Of a stretch of DNA of 35,151 nucleotides, positions 29,704-35,151 are shown piece by piece. Below the pieces are notes generated by a model. That model was not told the origin of the DNA. It saw only the letters and a program-made list of their open reading frames with translations, and did not search any database. The number at the start of each line of letters is the position of its first letter. Positions within the stretch are counted from its first letter, which is position 1. Both the position numbers and the translations under genes were made by a program. This DNA comes from Burkholderiales bacterium (GTDB lineage: Bacteria; Pseudomonadota; Gammaproteobacteria; Burkholderiales; Burkholderiaceae_C), in NCBI GenBank assembly GCA_947464185.1, contig CANHVY010000038.1, positions 1 to 35,151 of the forward strand, in the 5' to 3' direction.

Positions 29704-30795
29704 ATGAAAGACCGTCCCCGCCTCGGCGTGAAACCTGACGCGCCGGCGCGAGACCCAAGGCGACCGGCCGTCCGGGGCCACGCCCCCGCCCGTGGTCGCG
29801 CCCCCCCGATGCCGACGATGGCCGCTGAGGAACCGAACGGCGCGACGCCGTCGCCGCGGCCTCAGGAACTTCCACCCGCACGTCCACCGGCCCGGCCACC
29901 TGCCCGTCCAGCGGCCCGTCCACCCGAAACCCTTCCCGCACGTCCAGCCGCAGGTCCACCTGCACGCCAAACCGCACGTCCACCCGCACGTCCCCCCGCC
30001 AGGCCTGCGGCGAGACCGGCCGCGCAGCCGACCCGGGCCCTGCCAGCCGCTGCGCCGGCAGACGGCGTCCGCCTGTCCAAGGTGATGGCCGAGCGCGCCA
30101 TCGCCTCGCGCCGGGAGGCCGACGAGTGGATCGAGGCCGGCTGGGTGCGCGTGAACGGACGGCTGGCCGTGCTGGGCCAGCGCATCCGAGGCGATGAGCG
30201 CATCGACATCGACCCGGCTGCCCGGCAGGAACAGGGCCACCGCGTGACCATCCTGCTGCACAAGCCGCTGGGCTTCGTCAGCGGTCAGGCCGAGGATGGG
30301 CACGAACCCGCCGCCGTCCTGGTGACGGCCGACCGTCGCTGGGCAGAAGACCGCGGCAGGCCCTGGCATCCAGGTCATGGCAGGGGACTGGCCCCGGCGG
30401 GCCGACTGGACCTGGACTCCACGGGCCTGCTGGTGTTGACGCAGGACGGCCGCGTGGCGCGCCACCTGATCGGTGAGGAATCCGATGTCGAGAAGGAATA
30501 CCTGGTGAAGGTGGCGCCCATGGCGCCCGGCTCGTTCCGCGAGAACGGCCTGGACCTGCTGCGACACGGCCTGGCCCTGGACGGCCGGCCGCTGCTGCCG
30601 GCCAAGGTGAGCTGGGCCAACGAGGACCAGTTGCGCATCGTGCTGCGCGAAGGGCGCAAGCGCCAGGTGCGGCGCATGTGCGAGCTCGTGGGCCTGAAGG
30701 TGCTGGCGCTGCGGCGTGTGCGCATCGGCAGCGTGCTGCTGGGCAAGCTGCCGCCGGGACAATGGCGTTACCTGCGGGACGACGAACGCTTCTGA
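29704..30795 (+). CDS. rluF: RluF-like 23S rRNA pseudouridine synthase with Pro/Ala/Arg-rich N-terminal tail
   Basis: A 363-residue RsuA/RluB-type enzyme that isomerises uridine in 23S rRNA. After a disordered tail comes an S4 RNA-binding domain (about 122-168: VRLSKVMAERAIASRREADE) and a catalytic domain with the nucleophile Asp236 in PAGRLDLDSTG. EKEYLVKV, RKRQVRRMCELVGL and a PPGQWRYLRDDE end follow. The last two favour RluF (U2604) over RluB, but subfamily is uncertain. A 20-30 residue insertion between the KPLGFV motif and PAGRLD is also present. The start at 29704 has AAGG six bases upstream. The first 120 residues are unusually rich in PPAR/PARP repeats. Confidence 0.87.
   Translation: MKDRPRLGVKPDAPARDPRRPAVRGHAPARGRAPPMPTMAAEEPNGATPSPRPQELPPARPPARPPARPAARPPETLPARPAAGPPARQTARPPARPPARPAARPAAQPTRALPAAAPADGVRLSKVMAERAIASRREADEWIEAGWVRVNGRLAVLGQRIRGDERIDIDPAARQEQGHRVTILLHKPLGFVSGQAEDGHEPAAVLVTADRRWAEDRGRPWHPGHGRGLAPAGRLDLDSTGLLVLTQDGRVARHLIGEESDVEKEYLVKVAPMAPGSFRENGLDLLRHGLALDGRPLLPAKVSWANEDQLRIVLREGRKRQVRRMCELVGLKVLALRRVRIGSVLLGKLPPGQWRYLRDDERF
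29871..30010 (+). repeat. Degenerate 12-bp repeats encoding PAR-rich segment
   Basis: Imperfect repeats around CGTCCACCCGCA and CGTCCACCTGCC give protein repeats of PPAR and PAAR through residues 57-105 of the RluF-like protein. The tail is proline-rich and positively charged, and probably disordered. Confidence 0.75.
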
Positions 30796-30859
30796 AGCGA
30801 CCGCCCTTCGTGGGCTACCGGTTCATTAGCCTGCCCACCCCCTGAAAGAACACGCCGAG

Positions 30860-32098
30860 ATGACACCTTCCGCGGACGCAGCGGGGCGTCCACGCCCTCC
30901 GGACCATCTCGTGGCGTTGATGCTGGCCCTGCTCCTCGGGCTGCAGCCGGTCACCACCGACCTGTACCTGCCCGGGCTTCCCGCGATCGCAGCCCAGTTC
31001 GGCGGTGCGGTCGGTCAGGCGCAGCTGACCCTGTCGGGCCTGATCCTGTCCTTCGGCTTCGGCCAGCTGCTGCTGGGTCCGGTGTCCGACCGATTTGGCC
31101 GCCGGCCGGTGCTGTTGTGCGGGCTGGGCCTGTATGTCGTGGGCAGCGTCTGCAGCGCCGGCGCGGCCAGCATGGACATGCTGATCTTCGGGCGCGTGCT
31201 GCAGGGCCTGGGGCTGGCAGCCTCGGTGGTGTGCGGGACGGCCATGGTGCGCGACCTGTACGAACCGCTGCGCGGCACGCTGGTGATGAGCCGTGCGCAG
31301 TCCGGCCTGGGGCTGTTCGCGCTGGGCAGCCCCATCCTCGGGGGGGTGCTGGCCGGCACCCTGGGCTGGCGCTGGGCCCTGGCGGCCACGGGGGTGGCGG
31401 CGGCGCTGACGCTGGCACTGGTGGTCTGGCGCCTGCCCGAGACGCTGCACCGCCGAAACCCGCGCGCGCTGCAACCCGCCCGCATGGCGCAGACCTGGGC
31501 CCGCATGCTGCGCCACCCCACCTTCCTGGCCTGGTCGCTGCTGCTGACGTTCACCTATGCGGGGCTGTACACCTTCCTGGCCAGCAGTTCCTTCGTCTAC
31601 ATCGAGGTGCTGGGCACGTCGCGCCCGGCGTACGGCCTGTTCCTGGCCAGCGCCTCGGTGGCCTACCTGGCCGGCACCTTCGCCTGCCGGCGCTGGATCG
31701 CACGCCACGGCATCACCCGCACGGTGCAGTGGGCGGCAGGCTTCAGCGTGCTGGGTGGGGTGGGCATGGCGGCCTTGTCGCTGGCGGGGATCACCAGCCC
31801 CTGGGCCCTGTGCCTGCCGCAGCTGGTCTTCAACTTCGGACACGGCATCCACCGGCCCTGCGGGCAGACCGGCGTGGTGGCGCCTTTCCCGGAGGCGGCC
31901 GGGGCGGCGTCGGCGCTGTCGGGCTTCATGTCGGCCGCGGCCGCCTTTGTCATCGGGCTGTGGCTGGGCCGGGCCATCGACGGCACGGTGTTTCCGCTGA
32001 CGCTCACGCTGGGCTTGTGCTCCGTGCTGACCGCCGCGGTGGCCTGGACCCTGGTGCGGCGGCTGGGTGACCCCGCGCGCAGCGGAGGGGCCGAGTGA
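30860..32098 (+). CDS. Bcr/CflA-family MFS drug-type exporter
   Basis: A 412-residue major facilitator with about 12 hydrophobic helices. Family marks are the first helix pair [16 protein letters not shown], loop 2-3 motif [15 protein letters not shown], and [14 protein letters not shown] with AMVRDLYE, which is the typical Bcr/CflA segment. [12 protein letters not shown] lies in the C-terminal half. Homologues export bicyclomycin, chloramphenicol or sulphonamides, or dipeptides and cysteine (Bcr); the true substrate is unknown. It starts 64 bases after the rluF-like gene and overlaps miaA by four bases (GTGA), so it may be co-expressed with a tRNA modification gene, which looks incidental. 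Confidence 0.9.
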   Translation: MTPSADAAGRPRPPDHLVALMLALLLGLQPVTTDLYLPGLPAIAAQFGGAVGQAQLTLSGLILSFGFGQLLLGPVSDRFGRRPVLLCGLGLYVVGSVCSAGAASMDMLIFGRVLQGLGLAASVVCGTAMVRDLYEPLRGTLVMSRAQSGLGLFALGSPILGGVLAGTLGWRWALAATGVAAALTLALVVWRLPETLHRRNPRALQPARMAQTWARMLRHPTFLAWSLLLTFTYAGLYTFLASSSFVYIEVLGTSRPAYGLFLASASVAYLAGTFACRRWIARHGITRTVQWAAGFSVLGGVGMAALSLAGITSPWALCLPQLVFNFGHGIHRPCGQTGVVAPFPEAAGAASALSGFMSAAAAFVIGLWLGRAIDGTVFPLTLTLGLCSVLTAAVAWTLVRRLGDPARSGGAE

Positions 32099-33087
32099 GC
32101 CCGCCCGTGCTGGCCCTGGCCGGCCCCACGGCCAGCGGCAAGAGTGCCGCCGCCCTGGCGGTGGCGCGGGCGCTGAGGCCGCAGCAGCGCGTGGAGATCA
32201 TCAGCGTGGACTCGGCGCTGGTCTACCGCGGCATGGACATCGGCACCGCCAAGCCCACCGCGGCCGAGCAGGCCGAGGTCCCGCACCACCTCATCGATCT
32301 GATCGATCCCGCGCAGGCCTACTCTGCCGCGCGCTTCGTGGCCGACGCGAAGCTCGCCATCGCGGACATCCGAAGCCGAGGGGCCGTGCCCTTGCTGGTG
32401 GGCGGCACCATGCTGTACTTGAAGGCGCTGCGCGACGGCCTGGACGCCATGCCCGCGGCCGATGCAGCCGTGCGCGCCGCGTTGGATGCCCGCGCGGCCG
32501 AAGAGGGCTGGCCGGCCCTGCACGCCGAACTCGCCCGGGTGGACCCGGTCACCGCCGCCCGCCTGCCCATGCACGACGCGCAGCGCATCCAGCGGGCCCT
32601 GGAGGTGTGGCAACTCACCGGCCGCCCCCTGTCGCAGTGGCATGCGAGCGTTGCGCCGGCGCCCGCCTCCGACGGCGCGGCGCGGGCCCTGCCCGGGGTG
32701 GACCTGCAGCTCATCGCGCTGGAGCCTGCCTCCAGGGCCTGGCTGCACGAGCGCATCGCCCAGCGCTTCGACGCCATGCTGGCCGCAGGCTTCGTGCAGG
32801 AGGTACGGTCCCTGCGCCAGCGGGGGGACCTGCACGCGGGCCTGCCCTCAATGCGCTGCGTGGGCTACCGCCAGGCCTGGCAGGCGCTGGACCACGATGG
32901 TTCGCTGGCCCCGGGCTCACCCGGCTGGACCGCCTTCCGCGAAGCGGGCATCGCCGCCACGCGCCAGTTGGCCAAGCGGCAACTGACCTGGCTGCGCTCC
33001 ATGCCACAGCGCCACATCGTGGCCTGCGATGCGCCCGACGCGGTGGCACAAGTGACCGACCGCATCCAGTCACTGCTTGAGCGCTGA
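32095..33087 (+). CDS. miaA: tRNA dimethylallyltransferase MiaA
   Basis: A 330-residue enzyme that adds the isopentenyl group from dimethylallyl diphosphate to A37 of tRNAs reading UNN codons. It shows the P-loop [55 protein letters not shown] and [11 protein letters not shown], all MiaA signatures. It starts with GTG overlapping the MFS stop. In many proteobacteria miaA lies directly after mutL; here the pseudouridine synthase and the MFS gene lie between them. Confidence 0.96.
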   Translation: MSPPVLALAGPTASGKSAAALAVARALRPQQRVEIISVDSALVYRGMDIGTAKPTAAEQAEVPHHLIDLIDPAQAYSAARFVADAKLAIADIRSRGAVPLLVGGTMLYLKALRDGLDAMPAADAAVRAALDARAAEEGWPALHAELARVDPVTAARLPMHDAQRIQRALEVWQLTGRPLSQWHASVAPAPASDGAARALPGVDLQLIALEPASRAWLHERIAQRFDAMLAAGFVQEVRSLRQRGDLHAGLPSMRCVGYRQAWQALDHDGSLAPGSPGWTAFREAGIAATRQLAKRQLTWLRSMPQRHIVACDAPDAVAQVTDRIQSLLER

Positions 33088-33102
33088 AGCGCCGGGCAGG
33101 CC

Positions 33103-34167
33103 TCAGGGCTGCACCGGCGTGGCCCGCGGCAGGGGCAGACCGCGGCGGGCCATCTCCTCGCGCAGCAGGTCCGGGCGGTCGGTGATGATGCCGTCCACGC
33201 CCATGTCGATCAGACGCGCCATCTGGCCGGTGTCGTTCACCGTCCAGGCCAGCACCGTGAGGCCCAGTTCCTTGGCTTCCTGCAGCAGCGCAGGCGTCAG
33301 GTCGCCGAAGTGGACCGACCAGATGCGCCCGCCGGCCGCACGCACCATCTTCGGCACCGAGCCGTGGTCGGCGTGGCGGATGCCGGCCGTCCAGGCCGAG
33401 GCCTGGGGGGAACCGGCGCCGATGTTGTCCAGCCAGCGCTGCTGGGCGCTGAGGTAGACGGTGCCGATCTCCGGCGCCTGCGCCTGCACCACCTGTAGCG
33501 TGCGCCAGTCGAAGGACTGGATGGTGGTGCGCGCGGCCACCCCCGCCTGGCGCACGGCGTTGATCAAGGCCCGGGCAAAGGGCTCGGGTGCCACGGTGGC
33601 CTCGGGCAAATGCGGAAAGACCTTGGTCTCCAGGGAGAAGCGCACCTCCTGGTTGCCCGACCTGCGCACCAGCGCGAACAGCTCGTCCAGGGTGGGCAGG
33701 CGGGTCCCGTCCACCGCTTGCTGGGCCGAGAAGGTCTGGGCGTAACGGCTGGCCGGGTTGATGCGGCCCACGTCATAGCGTTGCAGCTCGGCCCAGTCGG
33801 TCTGCACGATCAGCGGGCCACGACCGGCCAGGAACTTGCCGTCCGGCCCCCGCGTGATGTCGGGGTTCAGCGACGGGTCATGCGAGATCACCAGCACGCC
33901 GTCGCGGGTGATGGCGATGTCGGTCTCCAGCGTTGTCACGCCAATCGACAGCGCCCGCGCAAACGACGGTAAGGTGTTCTCGGGCAGCAGGCCCCGCGCG
34001 CCGCGGTGGCCCTGCAAGTCCAGGGCCCAGCCCCAGGGGCCGCACAGGGCGAGGGTGAGCGCGACCAGCGTCTTCCCATTCGTGAGAAAACGCAGGACCG
34101 CCGGTACCTTTCTTGCGCCCCATCGGGGGGCCGGGCCGGGCAAAGCCCTGACCTTGGGGATTCTCAT
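33103..34167 (-). CDS. Glycerophosphodiester phosphodiesterase, probably secreted (GlpQ-like)
   Basis: A 354-residue enzyme that cleaves glycerophosphodiesters to glycerol 3-phosphate and an alcohol. The GDPD TIM barrel has HRGARGLLPENT (His54 and Glu63), LETDIAITRDG (Glu81, Asp83), ISHDPSLN (His96), SLETKV and the end AWTVNDTGQMARLIDMGVDGIITDRPD. A hydrophobic stretch before LDLQGHRG (about 32-49, LVALTLALCGPWGWA) looks like a signal sequence, so it acts in the periplasm. The start at 34167 has GGAGA five to six bases upstream; the ATG at 34179 does not. It is divergent from the LolD-type ATPase. Confidence 0.92.
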   Translation of the reverse strand: MRIPKVRALPGPAPRWGARKVPAVLRFLTNGKTLVALTLALCGPWGWALDLQGHRGARGLLPENTLPSFARALSIGVTTLETDIAITRDGVLVISHDPSLNPDITRGPDGKFLAGRGPLIVQTDWAELQRYDVGRINPASRYAQTFSAQQAVDGTRLPTLDELFALVRRSGNQEVRFSLETKVFPHLPEATVAPEPFARALINAVRQAGVAARTTIQSFDWRTLQVVQAQAPEIGTVYLSAQQRWLDNIGAGSPQASAWTAGIRHADHGSVPKMVRAAGGRIWSVHFGDLTPALLQEAKELGLTVLAWTVNDTGQMARLIDMGVDGIITDRPDLLREEMARRGLPLPRATPVQP

Positions 34168-34227
34168 GTTCGTCTCCATGACCCGCCGCAGGCGCAGCCG
34201 GGCCCGCGCAGGCATCATGCGCTGATC

Positions 34228-34920
34228 ATGCTCCAGATCCAAGGCCTGACCAAACACTACGGCGACACCTGCGTCCTGCATCGGGTGGATCTGCAGGTGG
34301 CTGCTGGCGAGTTCGTGGCGCTGCTGGGGGAGTCTGGCGTGGGCAAGTCGACGCTGCTGAACTGCATCGCCGGGCTGGACGACGCCGATGAGGGACGCAT
34401 CGTCCTGGGCGGCGTGGAGGTCGGTGCCCTGAACGCTGACGGACGCGCGTTGATGCGGCGTGAACGGCTAGGCTTCGTGTTCCAGGCCTTTCACGTGCTG
34501 CCGCATCTCAGCGTCGAGGAGAACGTGGCGCTGCCGCTGCGCCTGCTGGGCCGCGCCGGCCCGGGCGCAGGCCAGGACCGGGTGCGCATGCTGCTGGACG
34601 CCGTGGGCCTGGCCGGCCTGGGAGCACGCCTGCCGGCCCAGCTTTCGGGCGGGCAGTTGCAGCGCGTGGCCATCGCCCGCGCCCTGGTACACGAGCCGGC
34701 GTTGATCCTGGCGGACGAGCCCACCGGCAACCTGGACCCGACCACTGCCGCGCGCGTGCTGGACCTGCTGCTGGACCAGGCCCGCCGCAGCGGGGCCGCT
34801 TGCCTGCTGGTGACGCACTCGCAGGCCGCCGCGGCCCGGGCCGACCGGGTGCTGCGCCTCACGCCCCAAGGCGTGGAAGCTGCGGCTGCGGCCGCGGCCG
34901 CAGCTCCGGCCCCCGCATGA
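34228..34920 (+). CDS. LolD/MacB-type ABC transporter ATP-binding protein
   Basis: A 230-residue ATPase with Walker [10 protein letters not shown] (34-42), Q-loop [18 protein letters not shown], signature [15 protein letters not shown], Walker [13 protein letters not shown] and H-loop LVTHSQAAA. This pattern belongs to the LolD/MacB/FtsE group that drives mechanotransmission exporters rather than importers. The protein ends in an alanine-rich tail ([14 protein letters not shown]) beyond the fold. The Shine-Dalgarno is weak. Just before the start lies a three-codon ATGCGCTGA. It overlaps its permease partner by four bases. Confidence 0.9.
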   Translation: MLQIQGLTKHYGDTCVLHRVDLQVAAGEFVALLGESGVGKSTLLNCIAGLDDADEGRIVLGGVEVGALNADGRALMRRERLGFVFQAFHVLPHLSVEENVALPLRLLGRAGPGAGQDRVRMLLDAVGLAGLGARLPAQLSGGQLQRVAIARALVHEPALILADEPTGNLDPTTAARVLDLLLDQARRSGAACLLVTHSQAAAARADRVLRLTPQGVEAAAAAAAAAPAPA

Positions 34921-35151
34921 GCGTCGAAGCCCCGTCAGGCCGGGGCCGAGGACGGAACAGTCCTGGGCCCCGCTCGCCACTGGCATCTCTGGCGATGTTG
35001 GGCCCTCTGTGGCCGCTGATCCTGCGCGAATGGCGCCACCACCCCTGGCGGCACGCCATGGCGGCGCTGGCCGTGGCCCTGGGCGTGGCGCTGGCCTGGT
35101 CGGTGCACCTGATCAATGTCTCGGCCCTGGCCGAGTTCTCGGCTGCGGTGC
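34917..35151 (+). CDS. FtsX-like ABC transporter permease, N-terminal part (3' end outside window)
   Basis: The frame opens at ATG 34917, overlapping the ATPase stop (ATGA), and is still open at the window edge, giving 78 residues. A basic, disordered start is followed by [20 protein letters not shown] and the first membrane helix ([20 protein letters not shown]), as in FtsX/MacB-type permeases and the YbbP-like group. It should form an ABC complex with the preceding ATPase. In many genomes such permeases are large (about 800 residues); the substrate cannot be seen from this fragment. Confidence 0.8.
   Translation, partial: MSVEAPSGRGRGRNSPGPRSPLASLAMLGPLWPLILREWRHHPWRHAMAALAVALGVALAWSVHLINVSALAEFSAAV

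Noticed and set aside
33103..34281. A longer start at 34281 for the glycerophosphodiesterase
   Set aside because: It would run across the divergent ATPase start and has no signal or Shine-Dalgarno; 34167 has GGAGA in place.

Overview
The window is GC-rich, densely packed chromosomal DNA from a betaproteobacterium. It most likely comes from Burkholderiales, close to Comamonadaceae or the Rubrivivax/Leptothrix group. The evidence is the order pyrG-kdsA-eno-ftsB, a MutL that carries the endonuclease motif, a Bug-type periplasmic binding protein, and protein sequences typical of that group. I see no rRNA, tRNA, insertion sequence, prophage or CRISPR array. Almost everything is conserved core or metabolic gene content, and about 33 protein genes are supported.

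Layout. 1-2958 (+): the 3' part of mutS, then an Anbu-type proteasome-like protein and an alpha/beta hydrolase, joined by 4- and 3-4-base start/stop overlaps. 2943-3896 (-): an AstE/AspA-like zinc deacylase, convergent with the hydrolase and divergent from the next operon. 4114-9740 (+): a complete five-gene peptide-type ABC importer (Tat-exported binding protein, two permeases, two ATPases). 9795-14437 (-): the vitamin B12 uptake operon btuB-btuF-btuC-btuD, read right to left and preceded by a clear cobalamin riboswitch (about 14590-14800, minus strand).

15023-19281 (+): pyrG, kdsA, eno and ftsB (CTP, KDO, glycolysis/RNA degradosome, cell division). 19373-20889 (-): hslO (Hsp33) and a gamma-carbonic-anhydrase-like protein. 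20956-21747 (+): a DUF455 ferritin-like protein. 21789-25027 (-): xerD, a Bug-family binding protein with a good intrinsic terminator, and queG. 25013-27000 (+): tsaE and amiC, with tsaE overlapping queG head to head. 27015-27656 (-): a DedA membrane protein. 27695-33087 (+): mutL, an RluF-like pseudouridine synthase with a proline/alanine/arginine-rich N-terminal tail, a Bcr/CflA MFS exporter and miaA. 33103-34167 (-): a secreted glycerophosphodiester phosphodiesterase. 34228-35151 (+): a LolD/MacB-type ATPase and the first part of its FtsX-like permease, cut by the window edge.

Themes. Mismatch repair is represented by mutS and mutL about 26 kb apart. RNA modification is well represented (queG, tsaE, miaA, rluF-like). 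Nutrient uptake is represented by three independent systems (peptide ABC, B12, Bug). I did not find a convincing undescribed multi-gene system. The items most worth a second look are the orphan Anbu protein behind mutS, the riboswitch and its candidate expression platform, the in-frame 12/24-bp repeats in the mutL linker, and the DUF455/gamma-CA/Hsp33 neighbourhood.
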